Counted from the first letter of the stretch, positions 9,086-18,042 are shown. The stretch is DNA of 64,000 nt from JAAYCI01 sp964370195 (GCA_964370195.1 CAYJIH010000003.1:62001-126000), one strand, 5' to 3'. Numbers and translations are program-made. Notes: generated by a model from the letters alone, not told the origin.

Positions 9086-9712
9086 CTATGACACAGCCGG
9101 TTCTACATTTTCCATGTTTAACACCCAAACATTATGATTGCCTTGCAGCGGCCAACGCAATGCATTTTCATGTGTATCCACAATCACATCTAAACGATTG
9201 CCCAAAATGGCACTGCCACTATCTTCTACGCGTCGCAAGCCCACATCCTCAATGTAAATCCACGTTCCGGGCGGCAACACATCCCAATCGGTTGCTACGG
9301 TAAGCCCCGGTGTGGGTTTTGTGCCAGAGGCCGTGATGCCGTTTCCTCCGCAGATGTGCGGATACTCCTCCGCACAGTATGATGTAGCATAAAATTCGCC
9401 CACATATTCAAGCTCAAAACTATCTAGCAGGCTGAATGTGGCTTCGTTCAAATCCTGATTCTCTTCTTCTAGGTTTGCATTTTCCTGTGTTGCATCATGC
9501 AAAGCCTCTTCTAACACCTGCACCTCTTGCGCTAGGGCGTTTTCTCTCTCTAAAGCTTCCTGTTGCAAATGAAGCATATCGTCACTTTCCATGGCAGATG
9601 TTTCAAACGACCGCGACAAACCAAACAACAACGCAATCAACAACAGCGTGATGCCGAAACACAATAATATCAATTTTGTAGCGTATTCTTTTGGAATCCA
9701 ATTCGGCCTCAT
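9086..9712 (-). CDS. Membrane-anchored coiled-coil 3D domain protein
   Basis: A 208-residue protein: basic N-terminus, one transmembrane helix (about residues 13-34, ILLCFGITLLLIALLFG), an acidic coiled coil (about 45-95, rich in Glu and Leu heptads), and a C-terminal 3D domain of the double-psi beta-barrel type. The 3D family asparates are visible in the TPGLTVATDWDVLPPGTW, VEDSGSAI and NRLDVIVDT segments. In Gram-positive bacteria this domain occurs in lytic transglycosylase-like or peptidoglycan-associated proteins such as YabE and YocH. The start at 9712 is chosen because the upstream in-frame ATG at 9760 lies inside the promoter. It converges on prfB and is upstream of nothing on its strand. 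Confidence 0.8.
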   Translation of the reverse strand: MRPNWIPKEYATKLILLCFGITLLLIALLFGLSRSFETSAMESDDMLHLQQEALERENALAQEVQVLEEALHDATQENANLEEENQDLNEATFSLLDSFELEYVGEFYATSYCAEEYPHICGGNGITASGTKPTPGLTVATDWDVLPPGTWIYIEDVGLRRVEDSGSAILGNRLDVIVDTHENALRWPLQGNHNVWVLNMENVEPAVS

Positions 9713-9750
9713 TGAAACACGCAACCTTTCTGCCAGTAAACTCTGTGTAC

Positions 9751-9779
9751 AGTATACCACAAAACAAATACCGGGTAAA
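9751..9779 (-). promoter_or_regulatory. Promoter of the 3D-domain gene
   Basis: TTTACC and TATACT separated by 17 bases on the minus strand, with TGTGG directly before the -10 (extended -10 type). The -10 lies 39 bases from the chosen start. Confidence 0.7.
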
Positions 9780-9863
9780 GATAGCTCACGTATTGCCGCC
9801 CAGCCCCAATTTGTTTAAATACAACGTAACATCGTAAATTAAACAGAATATATAGTCAAACCT

Positions 9864-11039
9864 CTACTCAAAGTAGCCACTCCAATATGGCGTTTGTTTT
9901 TCTAACACGCCATTTTTTCGATACAAGCGTGGCACACGCTTTCCTATTGTGCACAGCACCTCGTAAGAAATGGTATTCATCGCGTTTGCAAGTGTATCCG
10001 CACTTATACACTCCGCTCCATCTTGCCCAATCAGTGTAACAAGGTCACCCTCCGTAGCCTGTTCTATATGGCTGATGTCCACCATAAACATATCCATACA
10101 AATATTGCCAATCAGGGGCGCCTTTTTTCCACGAATCAACACGGAGGCACCTTGTTTTGAAAGCACACGCAAAAAACCATCTGCGTAACCTACGGGGATT
10201 GTGGCAATGCGCATATCACGCGGTGCGCGAAAACCACGATCATAACCCACACTCGTCCCTTTTGGCACAAATTTGCACTGCACAATGCTACTGTACCAAC
10301 TTAAAATAGGCTGTAGCCGGTGCCCCAGATCCTCTTCACGACTTTGGTATCCATAAAGCGACAACCCGTTACGCACAAAATCCTCATGCACATCACAAAG
10401 CCCCATGGTGGCCGCACTGTTTGCACAATGGCAATGTGTAATCGAAAGTCCCTTTTCCCTCAATGCCTGTACTACCCTTTGATAATTCCCATGTTGACCA
10501 CGTGTAAACGCATCTTCATGCGGCAAATCCGACGAAGAAAGTTGTGTAAAAACCCCTTCAATATGTAGCGGCTTTACCGTGGCTATTTCCAAAATTTTGT
10601 CCACAGCCTCTGCTTCACAAAACCCAAGCCTCGACATTCCCGTATCCAGTTTAATATGAATATTCAACGGTTTGTCATCCGCTTGCGCTGCATATTGCCT
10701 TGCCGTATGTAAATTTGGCACACATACAGAAATGTTTTCCGCCTGCAATGCCGGAATGCACGCCGGTGGTGCAAGCCCCATCAACAAAATCAGCCCCTGT
10801 ACCCCACCACGGCGCAGCAACAAAGCCTCTTCTTGTGTAACCACAGCAAACCGCTGCACACCACGTAATTCTTGCAATGTTTTTGCGATTTGCACAGCAC
10901 CATGGCCATAGGCATCCGCTTTTATCACCGGCATTACACACCCATTTTGGGCAATTTTTTGCATTATATCATAATTGGAAAGTAGCTTATCCAAATCCAC
11001 TTCAGCCCAAACGCGATACAAATGGCCTAACTTTTCCAT
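9864..11039 (-). CDS. alr: Alanine racemase
   Basis: Interconverts L- and D-alanine for peptidoglycan synthesis, using PLP. The 391-residue protein has the PLP lysine in VIKADAYGHG (Lys40) and the catalytic tyrosine region TSVGYDRGFRA, followed by IPVGYADGF and the NICMDMFMVDIS motif. Length is normal. The ATG at 11039 follows GGAGG. It has its own promoter (11129-11157) and is transcribed toward the 3D-domain gene, from which it is separated by about 150 bases. Confidence 0.97.
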   Translation of the reverse strand: MEKLGHLYRVWAEVDLDKLLSNYDIMQKIAQNGCVMPVIKADAYGHGAVQIAKTLQELRGVQRFAVVTQEEALLLRRGGVQGLILLMGLAPPACIPALQAENISVCVPNLHTARQYAAQADDKPLNIHIKLDTGMSRLGFCEAEAVDKILEIATVKPLHIEGVFTQLSSSDLPHEDAFTRGQHGNYQRVVQALREKGLSITHCHCANSAATMGLCDVHEDFVRNGLSLYGYQSREEDLGHRLQPILSWYSSIVQCKFVPKGTSVGYDRGFRAPRDMRIATIPVGYADGFLRVLSKQGASVLIRGKKAPLIGNICMDMFMVDISHIEQATEGDLVTLIGQDGAECISADTLANAMNTISYEVLCTIGKRVPRLYRKNGVLEKQTPYWSGYFE

Positions 11040-11128
11040 TTCAATCCTCCAAAGATGCCTCTAAAAGTGGCTGAAATCGCGCAATTCAGAGCATTTTACT
11101 GTGATATATTTAGCCAATCAATCTAACT

Positions 11129-11157
11129 ATTATACACCTCTATAGTTGGTATGTCTA
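11129..11157 (-). promoter_or_regulatory. Promoter of alr
   Basis: TAGACA and TATAAT with a 17-base spacer on the minus strand, 90 bases upstream of the alr start. The 273-base alr-ptsI gap is fully occupied by the two divergent promoters and leaders. Confidence 0.75.
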
Positions 11158-11190
11158 GTGTAACAACGAGAAATTTTGATAAATTTACTG

Positions 11191-11219
11191 TTGTTAACAT
11201 AACCGACTTGTGGTACAAT
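11191..11219 (+). promoter_or_regulatory. Promoter of ptsI
   Basis: TTGTTA and TACAAT with a 17-base spacer and TTGTGG immediately before the -10. A leader of about 85 bases with an AT-rich palindrome (AATTCGAAAATTTTAG region) precedes the start codon. Confidence 0.7.
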
Positions 11220-11312
11220 AAGACATGGTACAAAAGAGTGGGTAAAAATTCGAAAATTTTAGTCAAGTTTTACTGAGGGGTTTCGCCAAATTCTGTTGTA
11301 GAAGGAGGGAAT

Positions 11313-13016
11313 ATGCTCGGAAACGGTGTATCGGCTGGCGTTGGGATTGCGCAAGTTTTAATATGGCAACCGGCGATAGCGCAGGACTATGTCCCACGTA
11401 AAAGTAGCAAATCAAAAGGTGAACTAGAACGTTTCGATCGTGCTTTACACCGCTTGCTTGGGCGCCATAAGGGCTTTCGTGCGAAAACTGCACGGCACAT
11501 GGGCAACGAAGAAGCGGCTATTTTCGAAGCATATTCCATGATGCTCTCAGACGAGGAAGCAGTGCTTCGCCCCATTAAAGAGAGCATCCGCCTGCACAGC
11601 CTTTCTGCGGAATATGCTGTAAATTTACAATTTGGCAAGTTAGCGCGTTGTTTTTTAGAAATGGAAAACGAATATATGCGCCAACGGGCCGAAGATGTGT
11701 TCAATTTGCGCGATGCACTATTGCGCGAGATGTTGGGCATCCCTGTAGCAGAGGTTTCCCATTTAGACCATCCAACGGTTGTTGTGGCAAACGCCCTTTC
11801 TCCGCTAGATTTGGTGAGCTTAGATATCAGCCGTTTACAGGGATTTGTTTGTGAAACCGGTGGATATTCCAGCCACACAGCCATCTTGGCCCGTAGCCAG
11901 GGCATTCCTGCTGTTTTAGAGGCCAAGTGTATTTTAGAACATGTAAAAGATGGAGACATCATCGCTTTAGACGGTTCCAGCGGCGAAATTTGGATTAACC
12001 CGAACCAGAGTGAAATTGAAATGCTTCACATTCGGGCAGACAAGTTTGTTGAAAAACGCGAAGAAATGAAAAGTTTCCGCGGGCGCCCCACCATCACGCG
12101 TGACGGCCGCCGCATTGAGCTAACTGTAAACCTTGCCCAACTTGAGGAACTGGAAATTGCACGCGCTGCCGACGCAGAAGCAGTTGGCCTGTTTAGAACC
12201 GAACTTTTATACATGGCCCACCCGCCCCTGCCGCTCGAAGAGGAACAAGTGCAGGCATATCGCACTATTTTGGAGCAGATGGGCGGAAAATCCGTGGTGG
12301 TTCGCACATTTGATGACGGTGCAAGCTCACGTTCGCTGCAAGCTTTACGCCCGCGTGAAGAAGAAAACCCTGCACTTGGCTATCGTGGCATTCGCATGAG
12401 CCTTGGCCGCCCCAGCTTTTTCAGAACACAATTGCGCGCGTTGCTACGCGCTTCTGCTTACGGTTCTATCAAAGTGTTGTTCCCCATGGTTTCTTCCATG
12501 GAAGAAATTCGCGACGCAAAAGCTGCTTTATCCACTGTAAAAAAAGAACTTCAACGCGAAGAAATCCCCTATGACGAAAATATGCAAGTGGGCCTATTGA
12601 TGGCTGTTCCCTCGGCCGTTATCTTAAGCGAAGCATTTGCAGCAGAAGTAGATTTTTTCAGCATCGGCATCAACGATATGATTCAATTTACTTTGGCCGT
12701 AGACCGTGGCAACCAAGACTTAAACCATCTATGCCATATTCTTCACCCTGCCGTGTTGCGTCAAATCAAATGGGTGGTAGACGCTGCTCACCACCACAAC
12801 ATCCCCTGCAACATTTGCGGTGAGCCAAAAGGCTATGAAACCGTTTTGCCTTTACTTGTAGGCCTTGGCCTTGATGGATTTTCTGTTAACCCTACACAAT
12901 TGCTAAACAACCGAAAAATCATCAACCAGTGCAGCTTCAGTAGCTGTAAACAGATGGCTTCCGACGCATTGCAACTTCACAGCGCTTTCGATGTAGAAAA
13001 AATGCTTACGTGTTAA
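11313..13016 (+). CDS. ptsI: Phosphoenolpyruvate-protein phosphotransferase (PTS enzyme I)
   Basis: Transfers phosphate from PEP to HPr, the first step of sugar uptake by the phosphotransferase system. The 567-residue protein begins GNGVSAGVGIAQ, has the phospho-histidine His188 in TGGYSSHTAILARSQGIPA, and the C-terminal PEP-binding barrel with GLFRTELLYM, GYRGIRMSL, the LFPMVSSMEE strand and FSIGINDMIQFTLAVDRGN. It follows an AAGGAGGG ribosome site and has its own promoter and terminator. ptsH (HPr), usually just upstream, is absent, so HPr must be encoded elsewhere. Confidence 0.97.
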   Translation: MLGNGVSAGVGIAQVLIWQPAIAQDYVPRKSSKSKGELERFDRALHRLLGRHKGFRAKTARHMGNEEAAIFEAYSMMLSDEEAVLRPIKESIRLHSLSAEYAVNLQFGKLARCFLEMENEYMRQRAEDVFNLRDALLREMLGIPVAEVSHLDHPTVVVANALSPLDLVSLDISRLQGFVCETGGYSSHTAILARSQGIPAVLEAKCILEHVKDGDIIALDGSSGEIWINPNQSEIEMLHIRADKFVEKREEMKSFRGRPTITRDGRRIELTVNLAQLEELEIARAADAEAVGLFRTELLYMAHPPLPLEEEQVQAYRTILEQMGGKSVVVRTFDDGASSRSLQALRPREEENPALGYRGIRMSLGRPSFFRTQLRALLRASAYGSIKVLFPMVSSMEEIRDAKAALSTVKKELQREEIPYDENMQVGLLMAVPSAVILSEAFAAEVDFFSIGINDMIQFTLAVDRGNQDLNHLCHILHPAVLRQIKWVVDAAHHHNIPCNICGEPKGYETVLPLLVGLGLDGFSVNPTQLLNNRKIINQCSFSSCKQMASDALQLHSAFDVEKMLTC

Positions 13017-13496
13017 ACAATACGCAAAAACATCGCACCTCTTTGATACATACACAGCATCGTTGTATTGCAAGAAAAGTGTATTGTATCGCCCAACAGA
13101 CAACAAACAAAAAAACACAAAATCACTTTATGCCCCAAAAAGCCGGTATAAACTAAAGCGGTTTTTGAGCGAAAAGAAGGCATTCCCTAATAGATCGGCT
13201 TCTTCCGCACACGCTTTTACCTACCCTCTTTATGATATGGTTTATAGTCGCTTTCTTTAAAGGTACCCTTCGGTACCTTTTTTTATGTTTTTTCAGGTAT
13301 TCGTATTACATGTAGCACCTTTCCCACAATGGGTTCCCTTCTATTTTGTTATAAAAAGAGAAAATTTAACAAAACTTTATTTTGTTGTTTATTTTCCTAT
13401 TAAAACAGTGTATAATGAATTTATAGATAACCGTCACGAAAATAACAAAAAACGGCCGCCAACAAATAACATAACAGGCAATAAGGGGGTGGTCTT
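13017..13496 (+). other. Non-coding gap between ptsI and the zinc-ribbon gene
   Basis: The 480-base gap holds the ptsI terminator (13259-13284) and, at 13411-13416, a TATAAT box that could serve the zinc-ribbon gene, whose -35 is poor. Short frames here have no ribosome sites. Nothing else is recognised. Confidence 0.5.
13259..13284 (+). terminator. Terminator of ptsI
   Basis: AAAGGTACC and GGTACCTTT form a nine-base stem with a CTTC tetraloop, followed by a T-run. It lies about 240 bases after the ptsI stop. Confidence 0.85.
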
Positions 13497-13943
13497 TTGG
13501 TAAAAGAAATTGCCAAAGTACTGGGCCATACTGCAAAGGGCATGTACGAGCAGTTTCCATTTCATGATGACGAAAAAAAAATACAAATCAAAAACGAAAA
13601 AATAAAACAGTTAAAACAACAAGAAAATGAAGTGTATGCCGAAATGGGTCGCTTAACATATCGACGCAATGGGGCAAAAAATTTTCCGCTACAGAAAACA
13701 AAATTAGAAAAGCTATATCATGTAAGACGCACACTGGAGTGTGAAGTGGATGGTTTATCCACAAAACAAAAGCCGAACGAAACAATTTGTGAGTGTTGTG
13801 GCAGCGGCAACACGCAAGATATGTTGTATTGTTGCCATTGCGGAAAAACACTTGCAGAACCAGTTTGCCCTAGCTGTGGCAAACGCAACCCCACGCAATC
13901 TTGCTATTGCGGATATTGCGGCAACAGCTTAGCCGCTCCATAA
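13497..13943 (+). CDS. Coiled-coil protein with double zinc ribbon
   Basis: A 148-residue protein of unknown role. The first 90 residues are basic and helical (long Lys/Glu/Gln coiled coil), and the last 50 hold two CXXC-pair zinc ribbons: CECCGSG with CCHCGK, then CPSCGK with CGYCGN, as in DZANK-type domains. Translation starts at a TTG at 13497, five bases after GGGGGTGG; no in-frame ATG matches as well. No signal peptide or membrane segment. It is monocistronic. Zinc-ribbon proteins of this kind are often partners of membrane or RNA-processing complexes, but no function can be assigned. Confidence 0.75.
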   Translation: MVKEIAKVLGHTAKGMYEQFPFHDDEKKIQIKNEKIKQLKQQENEVYAEMGRLTYRRNGAKNFPLQKTKLEKLYHVRRTLECEVDGLSTKQKPNETICECCGSGNTQDMLYCCHCGKTLAEPVCPSCGKRNPTQSCYCGYCGNSLAAP

Positions 13944-13966
13944 ACAGATGGTAAAAGAGCGTTTTT

Positions 13967-14018
13967 TAGAATGTTTAGGCTTTATAACACGAAAGACTAA
14001 ACAGCGTGTTGAATTCTA
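13967..14018. repeat. Nested inverted repeats upstream of the Rrf2 gene
   Basis: TAGAAT (13967) pairs with ATTCTA (14013), and inside it AACACG (13986) pairs with CGTGTT (14005); GTTTAG (13973) can alternatively pair with CTAAAC (13997). This could be an operator or a leader structure for the regulator that follows, or a weak terminator of the zinc-ribbon gene. There is no T-run. Confidence 0.35.
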
Positions 14019-14180
14019 GCGTAAGCGGAAGGATTTTGGCAAAGGGGTCAATACGTGCCATGCTTTGCACCAAATGCAAAAAGCACAAATTGAGCCAAAC
14101 ATCACAGACGTATGCAACAGAAACTCATACTACCACTAAGAAGCAATTGTTTTTGCCACGGTGAGCTAGGAGATGAGATT

Positions 14181-14606
14181 ATGAAGATTTCCACAAAAGG
14201 TCGCTATGCACTTCGCCTCATGGTAGACTTAGCCAGAGCGGACGACAGAGAATTTGTATCTTTACGAGGCATTGCATCACGGCAGGAAATTTCGATGAAA
14301 TATCTAGAACAAATTGTAAGCCAACTTACAAAAGCTGGGCAGGTACAAAGTGTACGCGGCCCACAAGGAGGGTATCGCTTAACGCGCGCACCTGCCCAAT
14401 ATACTGTTGGCGAAATATTGCGCGTAACAGAGGGAAGCATCGCCCCGGTAAGTTGCCTTGAGACAAGTGTGAACGAATGCCCACGCGTGGATGAATGCGA
14501 AACACTTCCTGTATGGGAAGGCCTTTACGACGTAATTCAAAAATATGTAGACAGCATTACCTTGCAAGATGTTGTAGACACACTGGACCGTAAGAAAAAA
14601 ACATAA
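14181..14606 (+). CDS. Rrf2 family transcriptional regulator with three-cysteine cluster motif
   Basis: A 141-residue winged-helix regulator. The N-terminus MKISTKGRYALRLMVDLA is diagnostic of Rrf2/IscR/CymR proteins, and the recognition helix region reads SMKYLEQIVSQLTKAG followed by SVRGPQGGYRL. Three cysteines (Cys92, Cys100, Cys106; C-x7-C-x5-C) lie where IscR and RsrR bind an Fe-S cluster. It starts at 14181 after GGAG, 40 bases upstream of cysK, so it probably controls cysteine synthesis (CymR-like role) or Fe-S supply (IscR-like role), and perhaps itself. CymR proteins usually lack the three cysteines, which makes the assignment open. Confidence 0.9.
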   Translation: MKISTKGRYALRLMVDLARADDREFVSLRGIASRQEISMKYLEQIVSQLTKAGQVQSVRGPQGGYRLTRAPAQYTVGEILRVTEGSIAPVSCLETSVNECPRVDECETLPVWEGLYDVIQKYVDSITLQDVVDTLDRKKKT

Positions 14607-14646
14607 AAGTTTGCTACTACACTAACTTAAAAAATGAGGGATATTT

Positions 14647-15573
14647 TTGATAAAGATAGCACAAAATGGTGAGGCTTTAGTTGGAAACACCCCTTTAATG
14701 CGCATGTGTCGCTTAGAGGTTTTACTGGGCATCCAAGCTTGTCTATACGGCAAGGTTGAATATTTCAACCCAAGCGGTAGCGTAAAAGACCGTGCAGCAA
14801 AAGCAATGCTAGATGCAGCACAAAAAGCAGGACAACTTACAAAAGGTGGCGTTGTAATCGAGCCTACATCCGGCAACACAGGCATCGGGCTCGCCTCCAT
14901 TGGTGCACAACGCGGATACCGCGTAATACTAACAATGCCAGACACCATGACCGATGAGCGAAAGGCCATGCTAAGGGCTTATGGTGCAGAACTTGTTTTA
15001 ACACCAGGTGCAAACGGCATGAAGGGAGCCATTGAAAAGGCGCAACAGCTTCACGAAGAAACACCAAATTCCTTTATGCCAAACCAATTCGAAAACCCCG
15101 CAAACCCTGCCGCCCATGAATTGACAACCGGCCCGGAAATTTACCGTGACACCGACGGAGCTGTAGATATTTTTGTGGCCGGTGTAGGCACCGGCGGTAC
15201 CATTAGCGGTGTAGGCCGTTATTTGAAAAAGAAAAAGCCTTCTATACAGATGGTGGCTGTAGAACCAAAGGCATCAGCCGTTTTAAGCGGAAATTCAGCA
15301 GGCCCTCACAAAATCCAAGGCATCGGCGCCGGGTTTGTGCCCGAAAATTATGATCCCACGGTTGTGGACGAGGTTATCCCGGTATCGGATGATGATGCAC
15401 AGCAAACAGCTGCACAATTGGCAGTTGTCCAAGGTATATTTTGTGGAATATCATCCGGTGCAGCCCTATGGGCCGCAATCCAACTGGCCAAGCGACCTGA
15501 AAATATAGGCAAAAACATTGTTGCACTGTTGCCGGATAGTGGCGACCGCTACTTGTCAACGGGTATTTTTTAA
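14647..15573 (+). CDS. cysK: Cysteine synthase A (O-acetylserine sulfhydrylase)
   Basis: Makes L-cysteine from O-acetyl-L-serine and sulfide with PLP. The 308-residue protein has GNTPLMRM, the PLP lysine in NPSGSVKDRAA, the substrate-binding PTSGNTGIGLA, and the phosphate-binding GTGGTISG. Translation begins at a TTG at 14647 eight bases after GAGGG. It is cotranscribed with the Rrf2 gene just upstream and ends at a strong terminator. All catalytic residues are present, in contrast to the paralogue at 31383-32279. Confidence 0.96.
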   Translation: MIKIAQNGEALVGNTPLMRMCRLEVLLGIQACLYGKVEYFNPSGSVKDRAAKAMLDAAQKAGQLTKGGVVIEPTSGNTGIGLASIGAQRGYRVILTMPDTMTDERKAMLRAYGAELVLTPGANGMKGAIEKAQQLHEETPNSFMPNQFENPANPAAHELTTGPEIYRDTDGAVDIFVAGVGTGGTISGVGRYLKKKKPSIQMVAVEPKASAVLSGNSAGPHKIQGIGAGFVPENYDPTVVDEVIPVSDDDAQQTAAQLAVVQGIFCGISSGAALWAAIQLAKRPENIGKNIVALLPDSGDRYLSTGIF

Positions 15574-15648
15574 CATAAGCTGTGCATAACACAGCCAGCA
15601 CAATTGCAGAACCTATATTCAGCTATATTCAAACATATAGAAACAATC

Positions 15649-15684
15649 AAAGCCCTCGGTTACAATAAACCGAGGGCTTTCGTT
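15649..15684. terminator. Terminator between cysK and the malic enzyme gene
   Basis: AAAGCCCTCGGTT pairs perfectly with AACCGAGGGCTTT (13 bp) around a six-base loop. The T-tail is modest on both strands, so it may serve both convergent genes. Confidence 0.85.
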
Positions 15685-15704
15685 TCTCTGCCACACATTT
15701 TATG

Positions 15705-16877
15705 CTAAATTCGTGCCACACCACTATCCCGTGCCGCCTTCGCAACGGCGGCAGCAACTGTCGGCTGAATGCGCGAATCAAATGCTTCCGGCAGAATATA
15801 TTCTGCATTGAGGTCTTTTTCATCCACCAAATCCGCCAATGCATATGCTGCTGCAATTTTCATCTCATCATTGATATCTGAGGCGCGCACATCTAAAGCA
15901 CCTCTAAACAGCGCCGGAAAAGCCAGTACATTGTTTATTTGGTTTGCAAAATCACTACGCCCGGTTCCTACCACAGCAGCACCCGCTTCCTTTGCAAGAT
16001 CCGGCATGATTTCCGGTATGGGGTTTGCCATGGGGAATAAAATGGGTTTTTCCGCCATACTACGCACCATTTCCTGTGTCACTGCGCCCGGTGCCGACAA
16101 ACCGATAAACACATCTGCCCCTTGCATTACCTCTGCAAGGCTTCCTTTTCTTTTTTGGCGATTGCTAATGCTTGCCATCGCTTGTTTTTCAGGGTTCAGG
16201 CCTTCACGTCCTTCATAAATAGCCCCTTGGCTATCGCACAAAATCACATCCTCCAGCCCCATGGCCATCAAAAGACGAATGACTGCCACACCGGCTGCAC
16301 CGGCACCGCTTGTCACCACACGAATATTGCGGATGTCTTTATCCACCAGTTTTAATGCATTAACAAGCGCCGCCAATGTCACCACGGCCGTGCCATGTTG
16401 GTCATCATGAAAAATCGGAATATCGCAACGCTCTTTCAGCTTACGTTCAATTTCAAAACAACGTGGAGCCGAAATATCTTCCAAGTTCACCCCACCAAAG
16501 CTGCCTGCCAACAAAGCCACCGTATCCACAATCGTATCCACATCTTTACTGCGTATGCATAGCGGAATGGCATCCACATTGCCAAAAGCCTTAAACAGAA
16601 CACACTTTCCTTCCATTACAGGCATAGCTGCTTCAGGGCCTATATCACCAAGCCCCAAAACGGCCGTTCCATCTGTTACCACAGCCACAGTGTTCCAGCG
16701 CCCGGTTAGCTCATAGCTTTTGTTCGGATCTTTTTGTATTTCCAAACACGGTTGTGCCACACCCGGTGTGTACGCAACAGATAAATCTTCTTTTGAGTTC
16801 ACCGGCATTTTGGGAACAAGTTCGAGCTTTCCTCGCCATTGTTCGTGTTTTTCCATCGATAATTTTGCATAATCCAT
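15705..16877 (-). CDS. NAD(P)-dependent malic enzyme
   Basis: Oxidatively decarboxylates malate to pyruvate. The 390-residue protein is the short bacterial form with no phosphotransacetylase tail. It has the YTPGVAQPC segment near the start, the catalytic-site stretch VVTDGTAVLGLGDIG, the metal-binding FHDDQHGTA, the Rossmann motif SGAGAAGVAV, and PMANPIPEI. The ATG at 16877 follows GGAG. Cofactor preference (NAD or NADP) cannot be settled by eye. A possible promoter with TGG before TATAAT lies at 16947-16952 on the minus strand. It is monocistronic. Confidence 0.95.
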   Translation of the reverse strand: MDYAKLSMEKHEQWRGKLELVPKMPVNSKEDLSVAYTPGVAQPCLEIQKDPNKSYELTGRWNTVAVVTDGTAVLGLGDIGPEAAMPVMEGKCVLFKAFGNVDAIPLCIRSKDVDTIVDTVALLAGSFGGVNLEDISAPRCFEIERKLKERCDIPIFHDDQHGTAVVTLAALVNALKLVDKDIRNIRVVTSGAGAAGVAVIRLLMAMGLEDVILCDSQGAIYEGREGLNPEKQAMASISNRQKRKGSLAEVMQGADVFIGLSAPGAVTQEMVRSMAEKPILFPMANPIPEIMPDLAKEAGAAVVGTGRSDFANQINNVLAFPALFRGALDVRASDINDEMKIAAAYALADLVDEKDLNAEYILPEAFDSRIQPTVAAAVAKAARDSGVARI

Positions 16878-16988
16878 CTGTTCTCCTGCCTCTCTGTCAC
16901 ACTTTATCTCTATAGTTGCATCGAATATTTATGCAATCACTTTTTTATTATACCATCTTTTATATGTTTCGTGTTAAATTTTTATGTT

Positions 16989-17021
16989 AAAAAAAGGCCC
17001 TACTTTATAGCGGCCTTTTTT
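16989..17021 (-). terminator. Terminator overlapping the end of the 4Fe-4S gene
   Basis: On the minus strand AAAAAAGGCC and GGCCTTTTTTT flank a 12-base loop that includes the stop codon of the gene, so the terminator begins within its last codons. Confidence 0.8.
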
Positions 17022-17893
17022 GTATTATTTCCTGACGATATATCTTTTAGGCCTTTTGCGCAAAAGCCGGAAGAAATGGCCCCTGTTGGGCAAACCGCCT
17101 TACAATCCCCGCAGCGGATACATTCGGCACTGTTGCAATTATTCTCTGCATCCACGCCCATTTTACATGTTTTCGTACATTTTTTGCAATGAATACACCG
17201 ATCATCCACATGCAACCGATACATACTGATTCGGTTAAAAAGGCCATAAAAAGCACCAAGCGGACATATGTATTTGCAAAACGGACGATAAATGAACAAC
17301 GAAAGCACCAACACCACCAGCAAAATAGACAGTTTTAACCCAAATACACTACCAAGAAGAGAGTGAAAGGATGGGTTTGTGGCCAAAAGAGGCAAACCGG
17401 CGAACAACGTTCCGGAGGGACAAATCCATTTACAGAAATACGGCGTGCCCACACCAAAGGCATTTGTTAAGAAAAGCGGGAACCCCACCACAAACACGGC
17501 TAGTATCACATATTTTAAATACCGCAATGGTGCATCTATTTTATGAGGCAACTCCCATTTTGGTGTTTTTATTTTATGCAACAAATCTTGCACAAAGCCA
17601 AAAGGACATAGAAACCCACAAATAAAACGTCCAAGCACCACGGCAAACAACAGCAAAAAACCCAGTACGTAAAATGGCACATTTTTTTGCCCGCCGGTTG
17701 TTAAAGCCGCTTGGAAAGAGCCCACCGGACATGCCCCAAGGGCACCGGGGCATGAATAACAATTCAGCCCCGGAAAACAAAGTGATTTAAGCCGCCCTTG
17801 ATAAATGCTTCCATTAACAAACCCTGCTAAATTTGCGTTTGTTGCCAACGCAAACACAAGCTGAACCGCATGGCGACGATTTTTCCTCATCAT
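17000..17893 (-). CDS. Polytopic membrane 4Fe-4S protein (NapH/NosR C-terminal type)
   Basis: A roughly 297-residue integral membrane protein with about five hydrophobic helices, two CP motifs of the NapH/NosR kind (GFLCPFGFVQD and KYICPLGAFYG), a cysteine-rich N-terminal segment (CFPGLNCYSCPGALGACPVG) and two C-terminal ferredoxin clusters (CIHCKKCTKTCKMG and CIRCGDCKAVCPTG). It probably moves electrons across or along the membrane. It is the last gene after the TlpA-like and CD1871A-like genes; its start overlaps the stop of the small gene, and the ATG pair at 17893/17890 follows AGGGGTGG. The electron partner is not known. Confidence 0.85.
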   Translation of the reverse strand: MMRKNRRHAVQLVFALATNANLAGFVNGSIYQGRLKSLCFPGLNCYSCPGALGACPVGSFQAALTTGGQKNVPFYVLGFLLLFAVVLGRFICGFLCPFGFVQDLLHKIKTPKWELPHKIDAPLRYLKYVILAVFVVGFPLFLTNAFGVGTPYFCKWICPSGTLFAGLPLLATNPSFHSLLGSVFGLKLSILLVVLVLSLFIYRPFCKYICPLGAFYGLFNRISMYRLHVDDRCIHCKKCTKTCKMGVDAENNCNSAECIRCGDCKAVCPTGAISSGFCAKGLKDISSGNNTKKAAIK

Positions 17894-18042
17894 CCCACCC
17901 CTATACATTCAAGGCATATTCGAATTGCTTTGTCCATCATTTGTGTTTGTTCGTTTTGCAAAACACCCACCAAAAGAAGCGCAATGGCACAAAGCATCAT
18001 CCCCACTCGAATAAGCCACCGCTTCTTCTCGCCCGCAATCAT
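17890..18042 (-). CDS. Small CXXC membrane protein, CD1871A family
   Basis: A 50-residue frame between the TlpA-like and 4Fe-4S genes. It begins MIAGEKKRWL, has a single transmembrane helix (about residues 12-27), and ends in KAIRICLECIGVG with a CXXC pair. This matches the CD1871A family of CXXC-containing proteins, short membrane proteins that sit in exactly this three-gene arrangement in Clostridia. Its ATG overlaps the TlpA stop by four bases (ATGA) and its TGA overlaps the next start, so all three are translationally coupled. A redox or cluster-related role is likely but unproven. Confidence 0.85.
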   Translation of the reverse strand: MIAGEKKRWLIRVGMMLCAIALLLVGVLQNEQTQMMDKAIRICLECIGVG

